A DNA stretch of 64,000 bases. It comes from Flammeovirgaceae bacterium (GTDB lineage Bacteria > Bacteroidota > Bacteroidia > Cytophagales > Cyclobacteriaceae). The stretch is taken from contig JADJRT010000002.1 in NCBI GenBank assembly GCA_016712035.1, positions 62,001 through 126,000 of the forward strand, written 5' to 3'. Positions 30,302 to 40,142 of the stretch are shown one piece after another. Numbering within the stretch: the first letter of the stretch is position 1; each line of letters opens with the position of its first letter. The position numbers and the translations under genes are program-made. The notes below the pieces were generated by a model. That model was not told the origin of the DNA. It saw only the letters and a list, made by a program, of their open reading frames with translations, and searched no databases.

Positions 30302-31204
30302 TTATTTTTTCTGCTTCTCAACTGCATGACCTCCAAACTCATTGCGCAAAGCAGCTACAATTTTTCCTGAGAAGGTATCCTCCTGTTGCGAGCGATAACG
30401 CATAAGCAAAGACATGGTAATGACAGGCGTTGGTACGCCCATTTCCAAAGCAGTTTCTACCGTCCACTTTCCTTCTCCTGAAGAATGCATCACCCCTTTA
30501 ATTGATTCAAGGTTTTTATCTTTTTCGAGCGCGTGTTGAGTCAGCTCCATCAACCAGCTCCGTACCACACTACCATGATTCCAAACTTTTGATACAGACG
30601 CGAGGTCAACATCAGCATCATGTTTATGCAACACCTCCATGCCTTCGGCAATCGCCTGCATCATTCCATACTCAATTCCATTATGAACCATCTTTGTAAA
30701 ATGGCCGTTGCCTGATTTGCCACAATACAAATACCCATTATCTACCGAAATAGATTTAAAGAGGGATTCGCAATAATTAAATACTTCGGGTTTACCGCCA
30801 ATCATAGTGCAAACTCCGTGCAACGCCCCCGTTACACCACCACTGGTACCGCAATCCAAATAATGAATTCCCAATTTTTCTAAGTCCCGGGCACGAGTAA
30901 TGGTATCCTTAAAGTGAGAGTTACCTCCATCAATAATAATATCATCAGGTGCGAGGTGATATTTAAGATTGCTAAGGACCACATCGACAACATTGCCTGC
31001 AGGCACCATAAGCCAAACCACTCGCCTGCCCGTCATAGCTAAGGCTAAATCTCCAATGGTTTGTGCGGTGGGCACCCCCTCATTGGCAATATTTTCCATG
31101 GCTGCTTTGTTAACATCAAATGCCACAACGTTATGCCCTTTGCTTTTAAAATTAAGAGCCAGATTATAGCCCATTTTTCCTAAACCGATTAAGCCAATTT
31201 GCAT
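30302..31204 (-). CDS. gnd: 6-phosphogluconate dehydrogenase, decarboxylating (short YqeC/GndA-like form)
   Basis: Oxidises 6-phosphogluconate to ribulose 5-phosphate and CO2. 300 residues, the short form: NAD(P)-binding start MQIGLIGLGKMGYNLALNF, substrate motif DGGNSHFKDT, YLDCGTSGGVTGALHGVCTM, catalytic Lys in GHFTKMVHNGIEYGMMQA. This short form is usually NAD-linked, which I infer only from length. Next on the same strand comes gluconokinase, so the two would turn gluconate into ribulose 5-phosphate. Confidence 0.93.
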   Translation of the reverse strand: MQIGLIGLGKMGYNLALNFKSKGHNVVAFDVNKAAMENIANEGVPTAQTIGDLALAMTGRRVVWLMVPAGNVVDVVLSNLKYHLAPDDIIIDGGNSHFKDTITRARDLEKLGIHYLDCGTSGGVTGALHGVCTMIGGKPEVFNYCESLFKSISVDNGYLYCGKSGNGHFTKMVHNGIEYGMMQAIAEGMEVLHKHDADVDLASVSKVWNHGSVVRSWLMELTQHALEKDKNLESIKGVMHSSGEGKWTVETALEMGVPTPVITMSLLMRYRSQQEDTFSGKIVAALRNEFGGHAVEKQKK

Positions 31205-31331
31205 GATGAGGGGTTTAATTAAAATGTAAGATTTTCAGGTTCAACAAATTAAGCGATTCTATAAGCATTACTGAAAATTTGAACTCCTTTGAATTGAGAA
31301 TTATCTTCTGCAACCGTTTGAATCCTAACTT

Positions 31332-32805
31332 TTATCCCCCCATTCCTGAATCAACCTGACCAAATTGACTTTCAAGTTGATGATAAAGTTTTTTAAAATG
31401 CTTAAACTGGCGTTGATAGAGATTGGTTACAGCGTGGTCTGGACTAAAAACGGCTCGATCGGCTCGGTTAAGAGTAAAAGGTATATCCAAAGCTTTAAAG
31501 GCTGTAGCCGCTGCACCCATTGCTGACGCATCATACTCACCTGAAAGCGTAAGTTCTTTGCCTAAGATGTTACTGAGCATTTGCACCCATTCAAGCGAAT
31601 GTGTAAACCCTCCACTAATCAATACTTTATCCGATGGACCACAACTGGCTTCCACGCTTTTTACGATACTTAGTATTTCAAAACAAATTCCTTCCATAAG
31701 CGCCCGAACAAAATGCGCGCGGGTATGAGTGAGTGTTATGTTAAAGAAAACACCCCGGGCATCCGGATTGTATATCGGTGCCCGCTCACCCAGTAAGTAA
31801 GGTAATGCAATAAGTCCATCACAACCAGCGGGTGCCTCCAAAGCAATTTTCCCAAGTTCTGAAAGATTGGATGACGATATGAACTCCCTACCAAACCAAT
31901 CCATAATTACAGTTCCGTTGTTTGAGGCTCCACCCACAATCAGCACATCGGGATCTAGCAGATAGCGGAATAGTTTTCTTTCATCATCTTTGCTATGTTT
32001 TCCTGCTACCCTTCGCACGGCACCACTGGTTCCCAGCGTAATGGTCATATCATCATCACTCATAGCATCACTACCCAACTGTGCAAGACAGCCATCACTA
32101 CCGCCCATAAATATATCCACACCCATAGCGGAGGGATGTAGATCTTTAAGTGATTTTATTTTAGAGTTGTGATAAATGGAGACAGGTTCAGAAAGTTTGT
32201 CCGCTGTAAGGCCTGTCAGTTGCAACGCTTCGTTAGACCAGGTTAAAGTGTCGGTTGAACAAGCCGGTTGCCGAAGCCAGGGAGTGGTCAATCAAAAAAG
32301 CACCACATAAATGATGAATGACAAACTCTTTAATAGAAATAAATTTATGCGTAAGATGAAACTGATCGGGTTCATGTTCTTTCCACCACAAAAGTTTACA
32401 GAGTGGCGACATGGGGTGAATGGCAGTACCTGTTTGATCGTGAAGTAAGCGACCTAAGTCAGTATTTCTAAGATGTGCCGCCTGTACTTTGCTGCGGGTG
32501 TCGGCCCAAATAATAAGAGGCGATAAGGGTTTACCATCTATCGCTACGGCCATCAGGCTGTGCATAGCACTACTAAAGCAAATCCCGTTGAGCGTGTAGG
32601 TCTCCGTAATATGGCTAAGCACATCATTAACCACTTCCTTTACTGCTTCCAGAATTTGCAGCGGATTCTGTTCGGCATAGCCTGGCTTTGGATAGGTTGT
32701 TGGATAGAAACTCTGATGGCTTCCTAATACTTCGCCATTCGAAAGAACGGCAAGAGCCTTTGTGCTGGTGGTACCAATATCAATAGCAAGGACAAAAGGA
32801 GTCAA
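31332..32805 (-). CDS. Gluconokinase-like FGGY carbohydrate kinase, frameshifted
   Basis: Phosphorylates a sugar acid, most likely gluconate. First frame (32805-32233): FVLAIDIGTTSTKALAV (phosphate 1), YAEQNPLQILEAV, ADTRSKVQA. Second frame (32291-31332): the FGGY C-terminal domain with ITLGTSGAVRRVAGK, GLIALPYLLGERAPIYN, RALMEGICFEI, LISGGFTHSLEWVQML, ASAMGAAATAFKAL. Adding one base in the AACC sequence near 32262 joins ATGLFN to TLTWSNEALQLTGL. Total about 490 residues, normal. The neighbour gnd supports gluconate as substrate over xylulose or glycerol. Confidence 0.85.
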
Positions 32806-32867
32806 TAGGATTCAAGGTCAATGAATCAGAAAAGTAACTAAAACAGTGGATTAATAAAATGCGAAGA

Positions 32868-33227
32868 TTATCGCTTCAAAAACTTATACGTGCTTTTTGA
32901 CTTGAGCTTTTCATCCTGCACAGAAATAAAATAGTAGCCTGATGTAAGATCTTTTACCCGGATTCTAATCTCAAAGTCATCCACGATCTCGGTTTCCAAT
33001 TCCATCGAGCTACCCAAAATATTAAGACAAGTAAGTTTCACTTGTTTTGCATGGGGCACTTCTAGCTTAACATTCAAAAATTCGGTAGCCGGGTTAGGAT
33101 AAATCTGGATTGACTTAACTGGATCTGGTTGACCCGTATAAAAAACTTCTTCCCTGCCTTGACCATAGCTCAGATTGACTCCAAGAATAAGGGTAAGTAA
33201 AAGAAGTATGGTTTTATTCAGAGTCAT
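32868..33227 (-). CDS. Small protein made almost only of a T9SS C-terminal sorting domain
   Basis: 119 residues: signal peptide MNKTILLLLTLILGVNLSYG-like (start MTLNKTILLLLTLILG), a ~15-residue spacer, then a type A sorting domain IQIYPNPATEFLNVKLEV, ending LTSGYYFISVQDEKLKSKST and YKFLKR. This domain normally sits at the end of large proteins exported by the type IX system and anchored on the cell surface; here there is almost nothing in front of it. It may be a genuine small surface protein or the remnant of a larger gene. No frame break is visible upstream. Confidence 0.78.
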   Translation of the reverse strand: MTLNKTILLLLTLILGVNLSYGQGREEVFYTGQPDPVKSIQIYPNPATEFLNVKLEVPHAKQVKLTCLNILGSSMELETEIVDDFEIRIRVKDLTSGYYFISVQDEKLKSKSTYKFLKR

Positions 33228-33318
33228 TAACCCACGTTTACGTTATTTTGTACCATTTAGATGCAAGTTGTAGGCCAAAAGTTTAAGGGAATACAAAATA
33301 AATGCTGAGATGTGTCGT

Positions 33319-34814
33319 TTAGTGCACTTTTTTAAACGCAGCAGATAAATAATCAATAATATCACCAGCAATCAACGAAATCTCTCCTTTTTCTCGCACA
33401 GCCAGATCGCCAGCCAATCCATGAACATAAACACCTGTAATCGAGGCCTCTAATGAAGAGTATTCCTGTGCCAAGAGTCCTGTAAGTACCCCCGAAAGGA
33501 CATCTCCACTACCTCCGGTAGCCATACCCGGATTTCCCGTTGAGTTGAAATAAATATTCCTATCGGGAGTCGCAATAGCTGTATAAGCTCCTTTTAAGAT
33601 TATAATGGATTGGAGTCGGGCAGCTAATTCCTTTAACTTGTCAAGTTTCTCAAAATCATTTTTCCATTCACCAACCAATCGGACAAACTCACCGGGATGT
33701 GGTGTTAAAATACTTCCTTTCGGGATCAATTTTTGTAATTCAGGGTTAGAGGATAAAATATTCAAGGCATCAGCATCAATAACCATTGGCTTGCTAAAGT
33801 TCTTTAGAAGATATTCAAAACCTTGAACGGTTTCATTAGCCTGACCTAAACCCGGACCAATCCCGATCGTAGTAAAAAAACTTTCGACATCGCGACCTGA
33901 AAAGAAATCAGTGGATTGATCTGTTGTTGCCATCGCTTCTGGCACCGCTGTTTGAATTATTGAATAGCCATTGCGCGGTACGTGAACAGTTAGCAATCCG
34001 GCTCCTGAACGTAAAGTCGCTCTTGCTGATAAAATACACGCGCCCATCTTTCCGGTTGACCCAGCGATTAGTAATGCGTGACCAAACTTTCCTTTATGAT
34101 CGAAACGAGAACGTGGTTTTAAAATTCTCTTGACAGATTTAAGGGTGACGAGAAAATGAGTTGCCTTAACATCATTTAAATATTTTTTATTGAGACCAAT
34201 ATCAACTACGTGGATCTCGCCTACCCAATGCTGGTTTTCTGGTTGAAGGAAAGCAAGCTTAGAAATTTGAAAGGATACGGTTTGATCTGCTTTAAAGATG
34301 GCACCTGTTGAAGGATGATCGACACGCAAGCCGGAAGGAATATCAATGGCGATTTTAATCTTGTTCGCTTTATTGAGACAATCTATCACCTTCGCATAAA
34401 TTCCTTCGGTTGGTCTACTCAGTCCCGAACCAAAAATTGCATCAATCAAAATTGTACGATCGGCAAATAACTCGCAGTCGGCATTGGAAGTAATTTCTGA
34501 AACAGAGATTTTAGAATTTAATCTTTTAAGATTCGTAACAAAGTCAATTGACTCAGTACCGGAACCCCGAACTATCCATACTTTAACCGGGTAATGCCAA
34601 TCATTCAGCAATCGCGCAACTCCCAATCCATCACCACCATTATTACCTGTACCACAAACAATTCCTATTTTATGGGAGGCATCATAGCGTTCTACAAACC
34701 AAGTCACAAAAGCCTGACACGCACGTTCCATCAAATCAATGGAAGCAATAGATCCTCACGGATGGTGAATTCATCCCACGCTTTAATCTGATCCGCTGTT
34801 ACTATTTTAATCAT
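33319..34814 (-). CDS. nnr: Bifunctional NAD(P)H-hydrate epimerase / ADP-dependent dehydratase, frameshifted
   Basis: Repairs damaged NADH and NADPH hydrates. Start ATG at 34814 gives MIKIVTADQIKAWDEFTIRED; the frame then breaks near 34756 and is restored by adding one C (GATCTATT to GATCCTATT), giving PIASIDLMERACQAF. The epimerase half has VCGTGNNGGDGLGVARLL and IDAIFGSGLSRPTEG; the dehydratase half (from ~residue 220) has GKFGHALLIAGSTGKMGA, ILTPHPGEFVRL and NPGMATGGSGDVLSGVLTGLLAQ. About 498 residues. The start lies 4 bases after the nuoD stop, so it appears to be carried on the nuo transcript, which is fitting for an NADH-repair enzyme. Confidence 0.93.
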
Positions 34815-34817
34815 AGT

Positions 34818-36032
34818 TTAACGATCTACTTCCCCAAGAACAATATCGATAGAGCCTAAGATTGCAATCAAATCTGCAATCAGCACGCCTCGGCTGAGTT
34901 CCGGTAAGATGGAGAGATTGACAAATGAACACGCGCGGGCTTTGCAGCGAAATGGAATATCACTTTTTCCATCCGCTCTAAAAAAATATCCCAACTCACC
35001 TTTCGGATTTTCAGCACGCATATAAAGTTCCTGCGCCTTGGGACGAATCTTTTTAGGAACCAACGCTTGTGGATCAAACTCCCGGGTTCGCTTGTGTTCA
35101 CCCTCCAGTTTTCCAAGACATTGTTCCATTATTTTTAGCGACTCATAAATTTCTTTTACGCGCACCCAAGTGCGGTCCCAGCAATCACCAACCTTGCCCA
35201 TCTTCCCCACACCAATTGGAATTTCAAAATCCAATTCCGGGTAAACCGAATAACCATCCACTCTACGTAAATCAAAACGCAAGCCCGAAGCGCGCAACAT
35301 AGGTCCTGTGATGCCGCTATTGATCGCGAGATTCAAAGGCAGAACTCCAACATTAGCCGTGCGATCAATAAAAATTTTATTATCGACTAAGATTGTTTCA
35401 AGCTCAGCAACTTTTGGTTTGAAGTAAGTTATAAACTCGCGGCAGCGTTGCTCAAATCCAACCGGCAAATCATAAAACAAACCACCAATCCAAATGTAAT
35501 TGTAAAGCATGCGCGCACCGCTCGCCCACTCAAGCAAACGAAGAATATGTTCGCGGTCGCGCATGATCCAAAAAAATGGAGTGAATGAACCCAAATCTAA
35601 TCCATACGTACCAATAGCAATCAAGTGCGATGCAATGCGATTCATTTCGGCCACCAGCACGCGGATGTATTCTACGCGTTTTGGAATTTGTTCGCTGATC
35701 CCCAGCATTTTTTCTACACCCATGGCGTAGGCATGCTCCGAATTCATGGCAGCCACATAATCCATGCGATCAACAAATGGAATTATTTGATTGTATGGAA
35801 GACTCTCTGCATGCTTTTCAAAGCACCGATGAAGGTAACCAATATGCGGAACAACTTCCTTTATTATTTCGCCATCCGATAAAACTTCCAGGCGCAACAC
35901 CCCATGCGTAGATGGGTGTTGAGGACCAAGGTTGATAATCATCTCCTCCGACTTCAGTTCGCTTTCGCAAAACTTATTCGGTTCCGAGTCGATCAGATTG
36001 TCTTCTTTATATAAATATTGTTGTTGTTTCAA
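34818..36032 (-). CDS. nuoD: NADH-quinone oxidoreductase subunit D
   Basis: 49-kDa subunit of complex I, near the quinone site. GPQHPSTHGVLRLEVLSDGE, IGYLHRCFEKHAESLPYNQ, YIWIGGLFYDLP, FDLRRVDGYSVYPELDFEI and the end LIAILGSIDIVLGEVDR are canonical. The apparent start at 36032 is TTG with a non-family leader (KQQQYLYKEDNLIDSEPNKF), directly beside the abnormal poly-G block, so the real start and ribosome site may have been lost there. 404 residues as read. Last nuo gene in this cluster. Confidence 0.93.
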   Translation of the reverse strand: MKQQQYLYKEDNLIDSEPNKFCESELKSEEMIINLGPQHPSTHGVLRLEVLSDGEIIKEVVPHIGYLHRCFEKHAESLPYNQIIPFVDRMDYVAAMNSEHAYAMGVEKMLGISEQIPKRVEYIRVLVAEMNRIASHLIAIGTYGLDLGSFTPFFWIMRDREHILRLLEWASGARMLYNYIWIGGLFYDLPVGFEQRCREFITYFKPKVAELETILVDNKIFIDRTANVGVLPLNLAINSGITGPMLRASGLRFDLRRVDGYSVYPELDFEIPIGVGKMGKVGDCWDRTWVRVKEIYESLKIMEQCLGKLEGEHKRTREFDPQALVPKKIRPKAQELYMRAENPKGELGYFFRADGKSDIPFRCKARACSFVNLSILPELSRGVLIADLIAILGSIDIVLGEVDR

Positions 36033-36059
36033 TTGACAATGGATAGTTGATAATGGAAA

Positions 36060-36430
36060 ATAAATTTATTTTTCGGTGCGCGTTGGGGGTTTGGATGGGG
36101 GGGGTGGGAATTTTTTTTATTTCGCACCTTTTTTTTGGGGGAGGGGCGCGCCGGCCCCTGTCTTTGAAATGGATATGGGTAAAAAAAATAATAAGCTTTG
36201 GGGGGGGGGGGGGTTGTTGGGGGGTGTTGGGGGGGGGTGGAAGTTGGGGGTTGGCTTTCCGGTTTCCTCTCCTGGTTTTTCTTCCCCTGGGGCGGGGGGG
36301 GGGGGGGGGTCCCGGGCAGGGACGGGAGGGGAATAGTTCTTTTGCCTTGGTGTTTTCCAAAAAACTTTAAAAAATAAAAAGAAAAAGGTAAGGGGTGGGA
36401 CTTTTTTTTTTTTCTTATTTACATTTCCCA
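36060..36430. other. Abnormal poly-G/poly-T block between nuoC and nuoD
   Basis: About 370 bases almost without C on the plus strand outside short patches, with runs of 14 G (36200-36213), 16 G (36294-36309) and 12 T (36402-36413). No reading frame in it resembles a protein; the open frames listed by translation are Pro/Gly-rich products of the runs. The nearest flanks (ATTGACAATGGATAGTTGAT at 36031 side and ATTTCCCATTGGTAATTAAT on the other side) look like a normal short intergenic inverted sequence. Most likely a corrupted consensus; a real G-quadruplex region is the less likely alternative. Confidence 0.6.
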
Positions 36431-36441
36431 TTGGTAATTAA

Positions 36442-36924
36442 TCAGTATTCAATTTTGATATTGCGATAATACTCTTCGTGTTTATAATCTTTACGCAGTG
36501 GATATCCTTTCCAATCGGCCGGCATTAAAATTCTTCTTAAGTCGGGATGGTTTTTAAAATTGATTCCGAACATATCAAACACTTCACGCTCCAACCAGTT
36601 AGCTGACTTCCAAATAGTGCTTACACTTTCTATTTCCGGATTCTCGCGCGGTAGAATTACTTTTAATACGATCGATTGATTTAGCGGAATGGAATACAAA
36701 TGATAAATGACTTCCATCGTACCTGTATCAATACCATTATCAATTCCGGTAACGCAGGAAAGCATATCAAAATAAGCAGTCGGATTTTTATAGAGCAATT
36801 CGCACACAGAAAGTAACGACTCCGTTTTTATGATTACACCAAAGGGAGTTGAATTGGCAATTTCAGTGACTTCATCAGAAGCCTGTCGAATCAAGGCAAT
36901 AAGTTCTTCCCTCTTGTCAGACAT
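36442..36924 (-). CDS. nuoC: NADH-quinone oxidoreductase subunit C
   Basis: 30-kDa subunit of complex I, peripheral arm. 160 residues from the ATG at 36924 (MSDKREELIALIRQ); an in-frame ATG at 36939 exists but would overlap nuoB further. Signature end: WLEREVFDMFGINFKNHPDL, RRILMPADWKGYPLRKDY. Overlaps the nuoB stop by 8 bases. Complete. Confidence 0.95.
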   Translation of the reverse strand: MSDKREELIALIRQASDEVTEIANSTPFGVIIKTESLLSVCELLYKNPTAYFDMLSCVTGIDNGIDTGTMEVIYHLYSIPLNQSIVLKVILPRENPEIESVSTIWKSANWLEREVFDMFGINFKNHPDLRRILMPADWKGYPLRKDYKHEEYYRNIKIEY

Positions 36925-37444
36925 GAGATTCTTTTTCAATTAATTGTTCAATAGCCGTGGGTTTCATCCGGCTTTCATTCCTGATCTTCTCATGAAGTTT
37001 TAGAATACCGCCAATCAAGGCTTCAGGTCTTGGTGGACAGCCAGGCACATAAACATCTACCGGAATAATACGATCTACACCCTTTACAACATGATATCCA
37101 TGTTGCCAGTACGGACCACCACAATTAGCGCATGAGCCCATCGAAATAACATACCGCGGCTCTGCCATCTGTTCATAAAGCTGCTTGATGCGATCGGCCA
37201 TTTTAAAGGTTACTGTTCCCGAAACAATCATAACATCCGATTGCCTTGGAGATGCGCGCGGCACCATACCAAACCGATCCATATCATAGACTGTACTACC
37301 CGTACTCATAAATTCTATCGCGCAGCAAGCCAATCCAAACGTCATCGGAAACAAGGATGACAGGCGTGACCAATTTAATAAGTCATCTACTTTTGTGATG
37401 ATGACGCCTCCATGCTCAAACTGCTGATCTAACAACCCCTTCAT
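36917..37444 (-). CDS. nuoB: NADH-quinone oxidoreductase subunit B
   Basis: 20-kDa subunit carrying the N2 4Fe-4S cluster. 175 residues. The cluster ligands are visible: the Cys pair in FGLACCAIEFM, Cys in MGSCANCGGPY and Cys in YVPGCPPRPEALI. Starts inside the nuoA stop (ATGA, 4-base overlap), showing coupling. Confidence 0.97.
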   Translation of the reverse strand: MKGLLDQQFEHGGVIITKVDDLLNWSRLSSLFPMTFGLACCAIEFMSTGSTVYDMDRFGMVPRASPRQSDVMIVSGTVTFKMADRIKQLYEQMAEPRYVISMGSCANCGGPYWQHGYHVVKGVDRIIPVDVYVPGCPPRPEALIGGILKLHEKIRNESRMKPTAIEQLIEKESHV

Positions 37445-37941
37445 GGCGTGGTAACTTTATGGTGCTTATACTTTTCATTTATATCCGCGTAAAATGAATT
37501 GGGAACGGGTGATTCAACATCCTTAATATCGGGTGAAGATTTTATCCAATCCAGGTGACCCATTTTCCAGGCGTAGGCTAATCCAAGAACTAATATGAAT
37601 ATGAAAATCATCATTTCAGTAAAGGCATACCAGCCCCACATGCCATTCGTTTCGGCAATCAACTCTTTATTTGCAAAAACAACCGACCACGGAAAAAGGA
37701 AAACAACTTCTACCTCAAACAAAATAAAAACCAGCGCCAGCACATAAAAGCGAAGATTGAATTGAATCCAGGCATTGCCTTGTGGCGTCTCGCCACTTTC
37801 GTAAGAAGTTAGCTTTTGTTTATTTGGTCGATTGGGTCTTAGGAGCCGGGAAACCAATAACGCGGAGGCCACAAAAAGCACACCACCTAAAAAGAATAAT
37901 AAGATTTGAAAAAAAACAGGTGTTGGTTCGCCACTCATCAA
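37441..37941 (-). CDS. nuoA: NADH-quinone oxidoreductase subunit A
   Basis: Membrane subunit of complex I. 166 residues with three membrane helices (FFQILLFFLGGVLFVASALL, YVLALVFILFEVEVVFLFPW, EMMIFIFILVLGLAYAW) and the conserved YESGETPQGNAWIQFNLRFY loop. Two adjacent ATG codons (37941 and 37938) are both usable. First gene of nuoABCD; the other subunits (E-N) are not in this window. Confidence 0.95.
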   Translation of the reverse strand: MMSGEPTPVFFQILLFFLGGVLFVASALLVSRLLRPNRPNKQKLTSYESGETPQGNAWIQFNLRFYVLALVFILFEVEVVFLFPWSVVFANKELIAETNGMWGWYAFTEMMIFIFILVLGLAYAWKMGHLDWIKSSPDIKDVESPVPNSFYADINEKYKHHKVTTP

Positions 37942-37977
37942 TCAAAGATACGCACGTCTATTGTTCTTACCCAAACC

Positions 37978-38838
37978 TTACAGGTTGGTGGCATTAAATG
38001 TATCGCCTTGATTTATGTCGCCAGTTTCATACCCTTTTCTAAACCAGCTTTGCCTTTGGGCAGATGTGCCGTGGGTAAATGAATCGGGCACAACATAACC
38101 ACGAGCTTGTTTTTGCAAACGGTCATCACCAATGGCACTGGCGGCATTCATAGCTTCGTCAAAATCACCCGCTTCAATAATGTTAAACATGTCATCAGCA
38201 TGATGTGCCCAAACCCCAGCCAGAAAATCGGCTTGCAACTCAAGCTTTACAGAAAGTTTGTTGTATTCAGCTTCGCTTATCTGGCCTTTCATTTCATGAA
38301 CCTTACCGGTGATGCCCATAAGATATTGAACATGGTGCCCCACTTCATGTGCAATTACATAGGCCTGCGCAAAATCGCCAGGCGCATTAAACCGACTCTT
38401 CAAGTCTTCATAAAAACTAAGATCGATATACACGCGCTCATCGGCACTGCAATAAAAAGGGCCGGTTGATGCATCGGCATTACCACAACCCGATTGTACG
38501 GTGCCGTTAAAGATTGTCAGCCGTGGTTCACGATAATCGTCTAACAATTTATTCCACACCTCTTCCGTATCAGCTAGCACAACACCAACAAGGTCTACCA
38601 ACTCTTGTTCTTCTGGGGTAGATTGATAGGGTGTAGATTGCGAAACCGAGGGCCCGCTTTCCATAGGTATTTGTTGTAAAAGAGATAAAGGATTTTGTCC
38701 CGTGATCAACCCGATCACCACTATTACAATAACAATACCTATTCCTCCTTTTATGGGTAAGCCACCAAAACCACCTCCGCCTCCACTTCCCCGTTGATCA
38801 TCAACATTACCGCTTTGTCTTCGTCCTCGCCATTGCAT
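37978..38838 (-). CDS. YpfJ-family neutral zinc metallopeptidase
   Basis: 286 residues, family PF04228. Begins MQWRGRRQSGNVDDQRG, a Gly-rich stretch, then one membrane helix (GGIGIVIVIVVIGLITG), an extracytoplasmic domain with CGNADASTGPFYCSADERVY, and the zinc site AYVIAHEVGHHVQYLMGI (HExxH) with the third ligand likely in LELQADFLAGVWAHHA. Membrane-anchored; physiological substrate unknown. Complete and unshifted. Confidence 0.93.
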   Translation of the reverse strand: MQWRGRRQSGNVDDQRGSGGGGGFGGLPIKGGIGIVIVIVVIGLITGQNPLSLLQQIPMESGPSVSQSTPYQSTPEEQELVDLVGVVLADTEEVWNKLLDDYREPRLTIFNGTVQSGCGNADASTGPFYCSADERVYIDLSFYEDLKSRFNAPGDFAQAYVIAHEVGHHVQYLMGITGKVHEMKGQISEAEYNKLSVKLELQADFLAGVWAHHADDMFNIIEAGDFDEAMNAASAIGDDRLQKQARGYVVPDSFTHGTSAQRQSWFRKGYETGDINQGDTFNATNL

Positions 38839-38914
38839 AGCCTAACTTTTTAGAATCGGAAGTTACGCAGTCACCGTGTCAAAAAGAAGTTACAGTCGGC
38901 AAAATAATTAAAGC

Positions 38915-39307
38915 TCAAAATCCATCATCCTTCGGCTCCCAGAGTTCAATTTTATTCCCATCGGGGTCCATGACCCACCCAAACTTTCCGTATGGGTACT
39001 CTTCCATTTCGCCAACAATCTGAACACCTTCTTCCTTCAATACGCTTAGTAACTCAACTAAATTCTCCACCCGGTAATTAAACATAAACTGTTTCTCACT
39101 GGGGTTGAAATACGTGGTGTCAGCTTTAAAGGGACTCCAGGCTGTTAGCGCAGGCGTGGCTGCTTCCTTGTTATCAATATCAATCCATCTAAACGAAGCT
39201 CCGTATTCATCAACGGGCAAGCCCAGATGTTTGCCATACCATTCTTTAATTTTCTTAGAGTCAGCCGTTTTAAAAAATACCCCACCCAATCCTGTAACTC
39301 GTTTCAT
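38915..39307 (-). CDS. VOC-family (glyoxalase/bleomycin-resistance-like) protein
   Basis: 130 residues with the beta-alpha-beta-beta-beta fold pattern: VFFKTADSKKIKEWYGKHLG at the start, FMFNYRVENLVELLSVLKEE and the end WVMDPDGNKIELWEP, where the last Glu is a usual metal ligand. Enzymatic role cannot be told: glyoxalases, dioxygenases and resistance proteins share this fold. Confidence 0.85.
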   Translation of the reverse strand: MKRVTGLGGVFFKTADSKKIKEWYGKHLGLPVDEYGASFRWIDIDNKEAATPALTAWSPFKADTTYFNPSEKQFMFNYRVENLVELLSVLKEEGVQIVGEMEEYPYGKFGWVMDPDGNKIELWEPKDDGF

Positions 39308-39370
39308 GCTCGTGTATTTTAATTACTATGTTTAATATTCAATTCCTACTTTGAGAAAAATTTACAATTC

Positions 39371-39619
39371 ATGGATCGACAAACCCTTACAAAGATATTT
39401 AATGTGTTTTCGATACTCTGTGGCGTTTGGTTTACTAGCACTATTTGGCTTTGGGCCTGGCTTGTTAATCTATTCATTTCATTACCCGTTGGAATCATTG
39501 GGATGATTTTCTGGTATTTTGGCAAACGAGATGGTGTCAGTCGACTAAACGGGATTGCCTTGATTACTCATGCCCTCGGCTTGGCTGTAGCCATCATCTC
39601 ATTCTTTATTTTTTTGTAA
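39371..39619 (+). CDS. Small membrane protein, unknown function
   Basis: 82 residues, two to three hydrophobic segments (VFSILCGVWFTSTIWLWAW, LFISLPVGIIGMIFWYFG, ALGLAVAIISFFIFL). Start ATG at 39371. No family recognised. Isolated on the plus strand between two minus-strand genes; ends before a T-rich stretch. Confidence 0.6.
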   Translation: MDRQTLTKIFNVFSILCGVWFTSTIWLWAWLVNLFISLPVGIIGMIFWYFGKRDGVSRLNGIALITHALGLAVAIISFFIFL

Positions 39620-39663
39620 TGAAAACTCAATAGTCCTTGCCCCAGCATATCAAACTATTATAA

Positions 39664-40131
39664 TTATTTTTGTTTTAGTCCATTAATAACTTCCTTTTCA
39701 TAGATCTTAATCCATTCCTTGGTAGTCATCTTCGAAGCCAACTTACCAATCAGTTTAACCGGCACATCGTCCGGCTTCCTGAATCGGATGCAGGATTTAC
39801 CCATATCTAGTTTTTTATCCGATACTTTCCCCCACTCGGCAACAAACCAATCATGCAACTGGCCTTCATAAACCGCCATGTGATAAATGGCAATATGATT
39901 CTTTTGCGAAGCTAAACCCATAAAAGGCAATGGGTCTTTGGGATTGGTATGATACCCGGCTGGGTAAAGTTTATGTGGCACCACATAGCCGATCATCCCA
40001 TACTACATGATTTCTTCAAACCCCTTCGGGAGATTCTTCTTAATTACAGTACGCAACACCGAAATAATCTCAGCTCGTTCGTCTGGCAACATTTCAATAT
40101 ACTCATCTGCTGTTTTGGCTTTGGATTGCAT
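39664..40131 (-). pseudogene. DUF1801-family protein with in-frame TAG
   Basis: ATG at 40131 reads MQSKAKTADEYIEMLPDERA and then VLRTVIKKNLPKGFEEIM, TAG (40005-40003), YGMIGYVVPHKLYPAGYHT, continuing in the same frame to the stop at 39664. The family has Gln at this place (EE-x-MQYGM), so CAG has become TAG; no bases are lost. Total about 155 codons. Either a real nonsense mutation or a C-to-T base-call error. DUF1801 proteins have a YjbR-like fold, function unknown. Confidence 0.75.
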
Positions 40132-40142
40132 CACACACTACT

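Noticed and set aside
36007..36431. Open reading frames rich in Pro or Gly on both strands
   Set aside because: They are produced by poly-G/poly-C runs and match no protein-like pattern.
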